From assembly GCA_047619485.1 (NCBI GenBank), contig JBLHKE010000533.1, forward strand, positions 1 through 5,630: a DNA stretch of 5,630 nt, in the 5' to 3' direction. The notes beneath the pieces were generated by a model. That model was not told where the DNA came from, searched no databases, and was given only the letters and a program-made list of their open reading frames with translations. The stretch's first letter is position 1; every line of letters begins with the position of its first letter. Shown in pieces: positions 1-5,630 of this stretch. This stretch comes from JBLHKE01 sp047619485 (GTDB lineage: Bacteria; Verrucomicrobiota; Verrucomicrobiia; Verrucomicrobiales; DEV007). Position numbers and translations under genes: made by a program.

Positions 1-12
1 GTCGCGCAACTA

Positions 13-171
13 AGGGCTTGTCAGTAAATAACTCCTACAATCTGCTGGTTCTTTTGGCCATCACCCGCGTTAGCTTCCAACTCAAATAGCCCGCTATAAT
101 CGCTGAAATCTGCCTTGGTGCTGGCTAAAATTCCTGCGCATCTTTGTAGGAGTTATTTCCTGACAACCCCT
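13..171. repeat. MITE-like element, copy 1 of a tandem pair
   Basis: This is a 159-bp non-coding element with long terminal inverted repeats. Positions 13-40 and the reverse complement of 144-171 match at 26 of 28 bases, mismatching only at element positions 5 and 13. It begins with AGGGCTTGTCAG and is followed by a second copy at an exact 160-bp spacing. TA lies at 11-12, 171-172 and 331-332, the pattern left by transposases that duplicate a TA target, such as IS630/Tc1-mariner types. That family link is inference. The edge is ambiguous by one base because T171 can be counted either as the element end or as part of the TA. The interior has no usable reading frame, so mobilisation would be in trans. 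A perfect TATAAT occurs at 95-100 but has no good -35 box. Confidence 0.85.
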
Positions 172-200
172 AAGGGCTTGTCAGTAAATAACGCCTACAA
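144..200. repeat. Palindrome at the junction of the tandem elements
   Basis: The right end of copy 1 (144-171) and the left end of copy 2 (173-200) sit back to back around the single base A172. They form an inverted repeat with 25 of 28 positions matching. As RNA on either strand this could fold into a very stable hairpin. It lies about 130 bases beyond the stop codon of the minus-strand protease gene, so it may act as a 3' structure of that transcript. There is no adjacent T-run to make it a standard intrinsic terminator. Confidence 0.7.
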
Positions 201-331
201 TCTGCTGGTTATTTTGGCCATCACCCGCGTTAGCTTCCAACTCAAATAGCCCGCTATAATCGCTGAAATCTGCCTTGGTGCTGGCTAAAATTCCTGCGCA
301 TCTTTGTATGACTTATTTACTGACAAGCCCT
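173..331. repeat. MITE-like element, copy 2 of a tandem pair
   Basis: This second copy differs from copy 1 at only six positions in 160 bases (193, 211, 309, 312, 319, 327). The middle stretch 212-308 is identical to 52-148. Its ends, 173-200 and the reverse complement of 304-331, match at 25 of 28 bases, and the outer 19 are perfect. Four of the six differences fall in the right inverted repeat. Positions 330-331 (C, T) together with A332 form the reverse-strand TAG stop codon of the protease gene, so the insertion touches the last codon of a neighbouring gene. The high identity to copy 1 suggests recent duplication or insertion. Confidence 0.85.
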
Positions 332-2531
332 ATGCCTGCTCCACAACAATCCTCGAACCTTCCTCGGCGATGATTCGAATTACCGTGCCCTCGTCGATGA
401 ATTGGGCGTCGGCCGTTACATCCAAGATCCGATCGCCAAATTTCCCTTTGCCGGAAGGGCGCAGGTCGCAGTGGGCATTCCCCTTCTGTCCCACCAGCGA
501 TTCTACTGGCTCGTTGAGCTTGCCACCGCTGACGCTGGTGAGCGTCCGTGAGCCACCTGAGATGACGCCGACCAACATGCGTTTCTTCATGATCGGCAGG
601 TCGGGGAGGTAGCGCATCAACACGACGACTAGCAGAGCCGCACCCGCGAGTGCGATGACGAGGTTCGTGATCGGGGTTCCCAAACCGGAGAGCAGGCGAT
701 CCCAATCGAGCTCACCACCAAAATTGCTGAAGTCGAATTTGTCGAGCATCGCAAACAGCAACGCTCCGACGATCAAGAGCAGTCCGATCGCACCGATGAT
801 AAACACGCCCGGGAGGATGAACAGTTCGACGATCAGCAGTGCGATTCCGAGCAGGAACACGCCGACGACTTCGAATCCGGCCAGCTTTCCAGCGGCCTGG
901 TGGCCGAAGAAGAAAATCCCGAGGAGCACGAGGGCGGTTGCCCCTGGGATACCAAAACCTGGGGTGTTGACCTCGAGATAGATCCCTGCAAGAGCGAGCA
1001 CCAAGAGTAGCGGGGCGATCTTAACAATAAAGTCGGCCAGCTTTTCGAAACCGAGTGGTTCGCTGCGGACAATATCGCCTTTCAATCCCTCCCGTTCGAT
1101 CAGTTCCTCGATCGATTGCACGGTGCCCTCCGCCAGCAGAGGCTTCCCGTCGACCAACTGGATAGCCTCCTCGGAACTCAAGCTGAGCAGTTCGCCCTCT
1201 TTGACGAAAAGTGCGCTCTTCGACGACTGCGAGCCGTCGCTGCTGATGACAGGAATCCGCGCAGAATACTCGAGTTCCATCTTCACGAACGAACGGCAGA
1301 GATCAGGATCACGGTTCTTCGATCGCGCGATTTCTGAGACCGAATCGAGGAACTTGCTCTCAATTTTCTCGCGCATGATCGGGTCCATTTCGCCATACAT
1401 CGTGACGATGCCCGCCGAACCGAGGGTGCTCGGCCGGTGCATGTAGATCTTGTCGGTGGCGATAGCGATGAGCGAGCCAGCCGAACTCGCTTCGGTATTG
1501 ACGAAAGTGTAAGTGGGGACGGTGATGCTTTGGAGTTTGAACATCAATTCCTCGGTGGCTGCGAGTTGTCCGCCGGGCGTGTCCATGTCGAAAATGATCG
1601 CCTCGGCTCCATCGGCAACCGCTTTGTCGAGGATGCGGTTCATAAAATCGAACTTCGTCTTGCGCATCAGAGTCCACTGACCGATCTCGATCACCACGAC
1701 CTTACCGGCATAGCTCTCCTCTCGAGTTTTACCAAACGGGACATCGACTTCGGGCGTTGGCGCGGGAGCTTGCGCCTCGATTTCCTTCTCAGGTGAGTCG
1801 TCGATTTCAGGCGCGGGCTCATAATCGAAACGAACCACCTCGCCGGAGATCGCCGCCGTTTGCACCAGTTCCTCGATGCTTGCCGCCGCTCCGCTTGCCA
1901 ATGGGCTTTGATCATCGATGATCAACACGTCGTCCGCTTCCGAAATGACGTCATCGCCAAGCTTGACCTCGATCGCTGGATCGATGAGTCCGTCCACTAG
2001 TTCTGCCGGGCGACCTTTCGCCGCGACTGCAGTGCGGATGATGTCTGAAAAATCGGCGTAGGTTTTCTCGACTAGGCGATCGGGGAGGGCGTCCACCTTG
2101 CCACGCCATTCGATCTCTTGTTCTTTTGCCGATCCGATCATCGTATCCGGCGCGAAGTAGAACTGGTCGGTTGCAAGCGCGATCATCGCCGGGCCGCCGA
2201 TCGCGTCACCTTTGATCCAAGCATAGGTTTTCACGCCACCCATCTCCGCCAGTTGCTCAATCACCTGACGCGTCGAGATCGCGAAACCGCCAGGGCTGTC
2301 GATCTCCAATATGACCGCCGAGGCACCTTCGGAAAGCGCACGTTTTAGATGGAGCTGGAGGTGCTCGGTTTGTTCCGCCTCGATCAGGGTGAACTCATTG
2401 ATTGGAATGACCGCTACCTTGCCAGCCAGAGCATCCGAATCCTGAGCGCTGGCGGTCGTTGCTAGCCAGCATGTGAGCAACGTTGTGAATAACCTGTGGG
2501 CAGGTCGTAATAAGGACGATTGTTTGTACAT
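330..2531 (-). CDS. NfeD-family membrane-bound serine protease with two ClpP-like domains
   Basis: The 733-residue product belongs to the NfeD/stomatin-operon protease group (SppA/ClpP superfamily plus NfeD membrane and OB-fold parts). Residues 1-29 form a Sec signal peptide ending in ASA. The first ClpP-like domain (about 37-205) has DSPGG at 78-82 but shows glycine (Gly112) where the nucleophile is expected. The second (about 277-465) has DTPGG at 317-321, the SSAG nucleophile motif with Ser350, and candidate general base Lys389 (Lys156 is the equivalent in domain 1). A Pro/Glu-rich linker at 237-265 separates the domains. Five hydrophobic segments follow (about 505-521, 530-545, 553-572, 575-596, 620-642), then an OB-fold-like tail (about 661-733). 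Such proteins cleave hydrophobic or membrane-associated substrates, often with stomatin/SPFH partners, but no SPFH gene is in view. The start is chosen because the signal peptide fits directly; no clear Shine-Dalgarno is visible. It is transcribed away from dnaG. Its TAG stop is built partly from the adjoining mobile element, yet the tail ends where the family normally ends. Confidence 0.93.
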   Translation of the reverse strand: MYKQSSLLRPAHRLFTTLLTCWLATTASAQDSDALAGKVAVIPINEFTLIEAEQTEHLQLHLKRALSEGASAVILEIDSPGGFAISTRQVIEQLAEMGGVKTYAWIKGDAIGGPAMIALATDQFYFAPDTMIGSAKEQEIEWRGKVDALPDRLVEKTYADFSDIIRTAVAAKGRPAELVDGLIDPAIEVKLGDDVISEADDVLIIDDQSPLASGAAASIEELVQTAAISGEVVRFDYEPAPEIDDSPEKEIEAQAPAPTPEVDVPFGKTREESYAGKVVVIEIGQWTLMRKTKFDFMNRILDKAVADGAEAIIFDMDTPGGQLAATEELMFKLQSITVPTYTFVNTEASSAGSLIAIATDKIYMHRPSTLGSAGIVTMYGEMDPIMREKIESKFLDSVSEIARSKNRDPDLCRSFVKMELEYSARIPVISSDGSQSSKSALFVKEGELLSLSSEEAIQLVDGKPLLAEGTVQSIEELIEREGLKGDIVRSEPLGFEKLADFIVKIAPLLLVLALAGIYLEVNTPGFGIPGATALVLLGIFFFGHQAAGKLAGFEVVGVFLLGIALLIVELFILPGVFIIGAIGLLLIVGALLFAMLDKFDFSNFGGELDWDRLLSGLGTPITNLVIALAGAALLVVVLMRYLPDLPIMKKRMLVGVISGGSRTLTSVSGGKLNEPVESLVGQKGNAHCDLRPSGKGKFGDRILDVTADAQFIDEGTVIRIIAEEGSRIVVEQA

Positions 2532-2633
2532 AATTTGCCGGGTTTATCGCTGCGTTGACACAAAACTAGTCGCCGTCCCGATTCCGCCTTGCAATGGAAA
2601 TCTTCCCGTCGCTGGTTAGGGCGTGCCATGAAA
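2532..2633. other. Divergent intergenic stretch upstream of the protease gene
   Basis: This stretch should contain the promoter of the minus-strand protease gene. I see no convincing paired -35/-10 boxes on that strand and no Shine-Dalgarno before the ATG. On the plus strand a TTGACA at 2555-2560 has no matching -10 about 17 bases further on. Around 2596-2620 there is weak similarity (GAAATCT and GCTGG spaced as in the MITE interior). This could be the decayed body of the element whose end is at 2634-2649, but it is too short to rely on. Confidence 0.4.
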
Positions 2634-2649
2634 TTTCCTGACAAGCCCT
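2634..2649. repeat. Isolated right end of a MITE-family element
   Basis: The 16 bases here match the terminal bases of the elements at 13-331 (TTTCCTGACAAGCCCT). They sit immediately before the left end of the diverged element at 2651, separated by one G. With that left end they form an inverted repeat of 14/16 bases around G2650. The geometry matches the copy 1/copy 2 junction at 171-173, with CCCTGAGGG in place of CCCTAAGGG, so a second tandem pair probably once stood here. The matching left end, expected roughly 160 bases upstream inside the protease gene start, is not visible, so this copy is truncated or decayed. Confidence 0.65.
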
Positions 2650-2650
2650 G

Positions 2651-2811
2651 AGGGCTTGTTCGGAAATAAGTTGGTCAATAGCTGGGCAGGCATTGAGCCT
2701 ACCACCAAGGCAGATTTTGCTTCGTGTCGTGAACTACTCGGAGGAAACTCCAACGCAGGTGGGAGGTTCAAGGGCTAGCAGATATGTCCAAGTTAATTCC
2801 GAACACGCCCT
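2651..2811. repeat. Diverged MITE-family element overlapping the start of dnaG
   Basis: The ends 2651-2678 and the reverse complement of 2784-2811 match at 23 of 28 bases and share the variant GTTCGGAA, so this copy has its own paired termini. Its length of 161 bp agrees with 159 bp for the copies at 13-331. In reverse orientation to those copies, the 15-mer CACCAAGGCAGATTT lies 52 bases from the end here (2703) and 51 bases there. AACGC.GGTG and AGCAGAT also recur at matching distances (126 versus 125 for the latter). The rest is heavily diverged, pointing to an old insertion. It covers the whole dnaG translation start region: AAGGG at 2770-2774, ATG 2784 and nine codons. No TA flanks remain (TG on the left, CC on the right). 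Confidence 0.72.
2770..2774 (+). promoter_or_regulatory. Probable ribosome-binding site of dnaG inside the diverged MITE
   Basis: AAGGG lies nine bases before ATG 2784. A stronger GGGAGG at 2761-2766 is 17 bases away, too far for normal use with this ATG. The in-frame alternative ATG 2829 is preceded only by GGGG (2818-2821, seven bases away), a weak site. Spacing therefore favours 2784, although family comparison fits 2829 as the ancestral first codon. Confidence 0.5.
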
Positions 2812-4664
2812 CCGCGCGGGGCCGCCAGATGATCCCCGAAGAAAAAATTCAAGAAGTGCTCCAGGCCACCGACATCGTTGCGCTGGTCGAGAGCTATTTT
2901 CCCCTCAAGCGGGCGGGTACCGATTTCCGTGCACGTTGCCCGTTCCACAACGAGAAAACCCCATCCTTCAACGTCAATCCTGCGCGCCAGATCTTCAAGT
3001 GCTTCGGCTGCGGAGTTGGTGGGAATGCGATCGCGTTCGTGCGCGACTACGAGGGCTTGACCTTCCCCGAGGCGGTGAAGCGACTGTGTGAGATCCAGGG
3101 CATCGAGTTCACTGAGCAGGAGCAAGATGCGAAGGCGTTGGCCAAGCAGCGCGCACGCAGCAAGCTGATGTCTCTGCACAAGAAGGCAACCGAGTGGTAC
3201 CACGAGCGGCTCATCAAGGCGCCGGACGCCTCAGGCGCGCGCAACTACCTCAAGGGTCGTGGGCTCAACGGTGAGATCGCGGCACGCTGGGGTATTGGCT
3301 ACGCACCGGCCGACGGTGCCGGCTTTCTCGCCTGGGCGAAGTCCGAGGGCTTTGGTTCCGAGATCCTGATGCAGAGCGGCATGGCGGCGCTCAGGGATGA
3401 GAAATTTCCAGCGCGCGGTCTCTACGCACGCTTCCGCGACCGGGTCATGTTCCCGATCGCCAATGATGTGGGTGATGTGATCGCCTTCAGTGGACGGATC
3501 CTCGACCCCGAATCAAAACTGGCGAAATACATGAACTCGCCGGAGTCGCCGCTGTTTCTCAAGAGCAAGGTCTTTTTCGGTTTCGACAAGAGCAAACGGC
3601 CGATCATCAAAGCCGAGAAAGCCATCGTCTGCGAGGGGCAGCTGGACTTGATCACCTGCTTCGAGTTTGGCATCGAAAACGTCCTCGCCCCACTGGGCAC
3701 GGCGATGACCAAAGACCACGCGCGAATGCTCGCGCGCTACGCCAAAGAGGTGATTATGGCGAACGATTCCGACTCGGCTGGCTACAAGGCGACCGAGCGC
3801 GCGTTCGTCCACCTCGCCCACGAGAAGGGAGTGGTGGTGCGCGTTGTCGACATGCCGCCTGGGATGGATCCTGACACGCTGATCCGCAGTGGTGGCATCG
3901 AGAAATTTCAAGCGCTGCTCGATGGTGCCAAGCACTTCTGGGACTTCCAGATCGATCACCTCAATGAGTCGATGGATTTGAACGACCCGCGCGATCGAGT
4001 GCAGTTCGCCAACATCCTCGCGACGACGATCGCACACGTGAACGACAAGATTGTTCAAGATGGGATTATCCACGATGTGGCGACGCGGCTGCGCATCCCG
4101 GCGGAGGACTTCCGCGGGCGGGTTGCGCAAGCTGGAAAGAAGATCCGATCGCAGCAGGGGAGGGAGACCGCCTACGAGAAGAGTCAAGAGTCATCGGACC
4201 AGAGGCAGGAGCCGATCCGTGTTGGTAACACCGACATCATCGTGCTGTGCAAACTCGCGCTCACGGATCCTGAGACGCGCGCCTGGTTGACGGCTGAGCG
4301 CGCGCGCATGCCGGCGATCCAGCAACTGCTCGAAGCCGATATCTTGGTCAAGCTTTGGGGCGCCGACTACAATGTCGAGACGCCGACTGCCGTCAGCGTT
4401 TTCCTCTCGAGTTTGCCGCCCCGTGAGGAGGCCTTCTACACCGAGCTGTTGATGAAAAAAACTCCCGGCTCTGGTCTGTCGGATGCGATGCGTTCGTTGG
4501 TGCGCCTTGAAATCCGGGAGATCGAAAATCGCATGGCAGTTGCGAAGGGGAAACTACGCTCGCCGGCACTGGCCGATAGCGTAATGACGCAAACAATTAA
4601 TGGTGTAATGTTACTGAAAAAAGAATTAGTTGAAAAGCAAAAACAACTCTCCAATAGTGGATGA
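2784..4664 (+). CDS. dnaG: DNA primase DnaG
   Basis: This primase synthesises RNA primers for lagging-strand replication and works with the DnaB helicase at the fork. The 626-residue product carries an N-terminal zinc-binding domain with Cys52, His55, Cys73 and Cys76 (CPFH...CFGC). The RNA-polymerase core has the basic motif RFRDRVMFPI at 216-225 and a KYMNSPESPLF segment at 248-258. The TOPRIM part has EGQLDLI at 284-290 (catalytic Glu284) and metal-binding NDSDSAG at 327-333 (Asp328, Asp330). A less conserved C-terminal helical region (about 480-626) corresponds to the helicase-binding domain. Length is normal for the family. Residues 1-15 precede MIPEEKIQEVL, where most family members begin; nine of these codons come from a mobile-element remnant. 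The next gene is rpoD, as in the classical macromolecular-synthesis operon, but 412 bases away, and rpsU is absent upstream. Start 2784 is supported by the AAGGG site; 2829 is the alternative. Confidence 0.97.
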   Translation: MSKLIPNTPSARGRQMIPEEKIQEVLQATDIVALVESYFPLKRAGTDFRARCPFHNEKTPSFNVNPARQIFKCFGCGVGGNAIAFVRDYEGLTFPEAVKRLCEIQGIEFTEQEQDAKALAKQRARSKLMSLHKKATEWYHERLIKAPDASGARNYLKGRGLNGEIAARWGIGYAPADGAGFLAWAKSEGFGSEILMQSGMAALRDEKFPARGLYARFRDRVMFPIANDVGDVIAFSGRILDPESKLAKYMNSPESPLFLKSKVFFGFDKSKRPIIKAEKAIVCEGQLDLITCFEFGIENVLAPLGTAMTKDHARMLARYAKEVIMANDSDSAGYKATERAFVHLAHEKGVVVRVVDMPPGMDPDTLIRSGGIEKFQALLDGAKHFWDFQIDHLNESMDLNDPRDRVQFANILATTIAHVNDKIVQDGIIHDVATRLRIPAEDFRGRVAQAGKKIRSQQGRETAYEKSQESSDQRQEPIRVGNTDIIVLCKLALTDPETRAWLTAERARMPAIQQLLEADILVKLWGADYNVETPTAVSVFLSSLPPREEAFYTELLMKKTPGSGLSDAMRSLVRLEIREIENRMAVAKGKLRSPALADSVMTQTINGVMLLKKELVEKQKQLSNSG

Positions 4665-4808
4665 TCGCGACGTGGAACATCGTGATAATAGTTCACCTAA
4701 TCGCTAGGGAAACCGGCGGTGAGAAGAACACAAACAAACAGAAAAAACTCCTCAACGCGAAGCATCGCATCACGGGCAACTAGGCAGGGATTTTAGAGCA
4801 GCACAACA

Positions 4809-5019
4809 GCAGTGGCATCCAGTTTTCTGGAACTGACCACGGCGACTGCCAGATAAACCTCGAGTGTAAACCACTGCCGGCCGGGATCTGACAAGCGGGA
4901 GAAGTGGGAAGTAAACTCCAACCCGGAAACGTGTTGGGTCGATACCTACCGCTGTCCTCTATCGGAAGAACCAACTTCCCCGCAAAACTTTCTACCAAGA
5001 GTGGAACGGGGAAGGACAG
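4809..5019 (+). ncRNA. Candidate structured RNA upstream of rpoD (leader or small RNA)
   Basis: Three nested or adjacent helices can be drawn by eye. (1) GCAGTGG 4809-4815 pairs perfectly with 4871-4877 and encloses a TCCAG-TTTT-CTGGA hairpin at 4818-4831. (2) 4917-4922 pairs with 4933-4938 and, across one C-T mismatch, C4924-G4925 pairs with C4930-G4931, closing the GNRA tetraloop GAAA 4926-4929. (3) The unbroken 3' strand 5001-5019 pairs with TTCTAC 4990-4995, CTTCCCCG 4975-4982 and CTGTC 4952-4956, with unpaired bulges on the 5' side only. The G-U pairs (T4917-G4938, T4993-G5003) and the GAAA loop favour the plus strand, the direction of dnaG and rpoD. I could not match it to 6S RNA, tmRNA, RNase P RNA, SRP RNA or a known riboswitch. 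A 5' leader controlling rpoD is the simplest guess; chance folding of a GC-rich spacer is not excluded. Confidence 0.4.
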
Positions 5020-5058
5020 AATAACAGTTGATCGCAATCTAGCCGTAAAACCTCAACC

Positions 5059-5070
5059 TAAGGATCCTTA
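5059..5070 (+). promoter_or_regulatory. Palindrome containing the rpoD ribosome-binding site
   Basis: TAAGGATCCTTA is a perfect 12-bp palindrome. Its left half includes AAGGA (5060-5064), the only Shine-Dalgarno-like sequence before the GTG at 5077, with a rather long spacing of 12 bases. Its first three bases are an in-frame TAA for rpoD, which fixes GTG 5077 as the start because no other usual start codon lies between. Whether the dyad is an operator or chance cannot be judged from this sequence. Confidence 0.5.
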
Positions 5071-5076
5071 GCAATC

Positions 5077-5630
5077 GTGAGTAAGACTAAATCGCCCCCA
5101 CCCGTAAAGAAATCTCCGAAGAAGCCATCCGCTTCTAGCACCCGGAAATCGAGTTCCCCGACGACTATTAAGTCGCAAGCCGCCGCCCTCGGTATTGAGT
5201 TGGAACAAGTTCAAACCGTCAAGGGCGTCATCGAGCTGCCGAAGCGCCGGCGCGGACGACCTACCAAAGAGGAAGAGGAATTGCGCCAACAAATTTTGTC
5301 AGAAGTTGGCATCACCGGTGACCCGCGCGTCCGACGCCCACGTGGTCGCCCACGCAAGAACGCCACACCGGAACTAACGACGGCTCCCGTGATCGTCAGC
5401 ATCGGCACCTCCGAATCCAAGGCCAAGGTCGACACTCCAGAGATTCAGGAGAAACTCCGCACCTTGATCAAGCTCGCTAAGGAGCAGGGCTACCTCACCT
5501 TTGACGATGTCAATGAGTCGCTGCCAAGCGACGTGGTCGAGGCAGACGTCATGGAAGAAATCTTGTCGCGGCTCAACAGCATGGAGTTCGACATCATCGA
5601 TGCTTCCGAGGTTGATCGCATCGAGAAGAT
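5077..5630 (+). CDS. rpoD: Housekeeping RNA polymerase sigma factor RpoD (sigma-70), N-terminal part, with AT-hook tail
   Basis: This is the first 184 codons of the primary sigma factor, cut by the window edge. Residues about 122-184 are sigma-70 region 1.1, the autoinhibitory module that keeps free sigma off DNA; EKLRTLIKLAKEQGYLTFDD (125-144) closely follows the family pattern, as does NSMEFDIIDASEVD (167-180). It is preceded by about 120 residues not found in short sigma factors such as that of E. coli. These comprise a Lys/Ser/Pro-rich start and two AT-hook cores RGRP at 59-62 and 89-92, each in a basic setting (KRRRGRPTK and RRPRGRPRK). AT-hooks bind the minor groove of AT-rich DNA, so this tail may add nonspecific DNA contacts; that role is inference. 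The GTG start is set by an in-frame TAA at 5059 and AAGGA upstream. Placement after dnaG is the conserved operon order. Regions 1.2-4 lie outside the window. Confidence 0.93.
   Translation, partial: MSKTKSPPPVKKSPKKPSASSTRKSSSPTTIKSQAAALGIELEQVQTVKGVIELPKRRRGRPTKEEEELRQQILSEVGITGDPRVRRPRGRPRKNATPELTTAPVIVSIGTSESKAKVDTPEIQEKLRTLIKLAKEQGYLTFDDVNESLPSDVVEADVMEEILSRLNSMEFDIIDASEVDRIEK

Larger units (their letters stand above)
4665..5076 (+). other. 412-bp dnaG-rpoD intergenic region, no gene seen
   Basis: No reading frame here resembles a protein; the 85-codon minus-strand frame across 4780-5037 has no family-like features and overlaps the paired helices. The first part has a 7-bp hairpin directly after the dnaG stop (4664-4670 with 4680-4686, one G-T wobble) but no T-run, so it is not a convincing terminator. 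An A-rich, T-poor stretch lies around 4727-4747. From about 4809 to 5019 the sequence can fold extensively and is listed separately. I found no clear sigma-70 promoter; GATAAT at 4684-4689 lacks a good -35. Confidence 0.6.

Noticed and set aside
95..100. Perfect TATAAT within each MITE copy (also 255-260) as an outward promoter
   Set aside because: The hexamers 16-18 bases upstream do not resemble TTGACA, so a single -10 match in an AT-richer patch is weak evidence.
2555..2560. TTGACA on the plus strand as the -35 of a dnaG promoter
   Set aside because: The bases 16-18 downstream are GC-rich with no -10-like hexamer.
2634..2666. Hairpin before dnaG read as a terminator
   Set aside because: It lies between divergent genes, lacks a T-run, and is fully explained as two mobile-element ends placed back to back.
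3513..4187. A 224-codon open frame on the minus strand inside dnaG
   Set aside because: It is antisense to the fully recognisable primase core. It is a by-product of GC-rich codon use, with no family-like motifs or upstream ribosome site.
4664..4686. Hairpin right after the dnaG stop as an intrinsic terminator
   Set aside because: The stem is seven pairs with one wobble and a nine-base loop, and is followed by AATAGTTC rather than a T-run.
4780..5037. An 85-codon minus-strand frame in the dnaG-rpoD gap
   Set aside because: The translation has no recognisable motif or domain, and the region is better explained by plus-strand RNA helices. No Shine-Dalgarno support was seen.

Overview
The window looks like a chromosomal segment of a Gram-negative bacterium, most likely a verrucomicrobium (Opitutales/Puniceicoccales-like). 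That placement is an inference from three protein traits: a double-ClpP-domain NfeD protein, the wording of the DnaG sequence, and an RpoD with a basic AT-hook N-terminal tail. No 16S rRNA or other decisive marker is present. The core is the dnaG-rpoD half of the classical macromolecular-synthesis operon (primase, then the housekeeping sigma factor). The usual rpsU is not upstream; its place is taken by a divergent gene for a membrane-bound NfeD-family serine protease.

Layout: 13-331 holds two tandem copies (period exactly 160 bp) of a 159-bp non-coding element with 28-bp terminal inverted repeats and TA at every boundary, i.e. a MITE pair. It abuts, and partly forms, the stop codon of the nfeD-type gene (330-2531, minus strand). 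The divergent intergenic space (2532-2783) holds one isolated element end (2634-2649). This is followed directly by a third, strongly diverged member of the same family (2651-2811), recognisable from its own inverted ends and a shared internal 15-mer. This third element runs past the dnaG start codon and supplies its Shine-Dalgarno-like sequence, ATG and first nine codons. dnaG (2784-4664, plus) is complete and has the expected primase motifs.

A 412-bp gap (4665-5076) separates dnaG from rpoD. It has no convincing gene, but it can form several nested helices between about 4809 and 5019, including a GAAA-tetraloop hairpin. Wobble pairs and the tetraloop favour the plus strand, so it is a candidate leader RNA or small RNA. 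rpoD starts with GTG at 5077 and runs off the window after region 1.1.

The genes belong to replication priming (DnaG), global transcription initiation (RpoD) and envelope proteolysis/quality control (NfeD). The most notable point is that an old mobile element appears to have become the translation start region of the essential primase gene, while a younger tandem pair of the same family closes the neighbouring gene.
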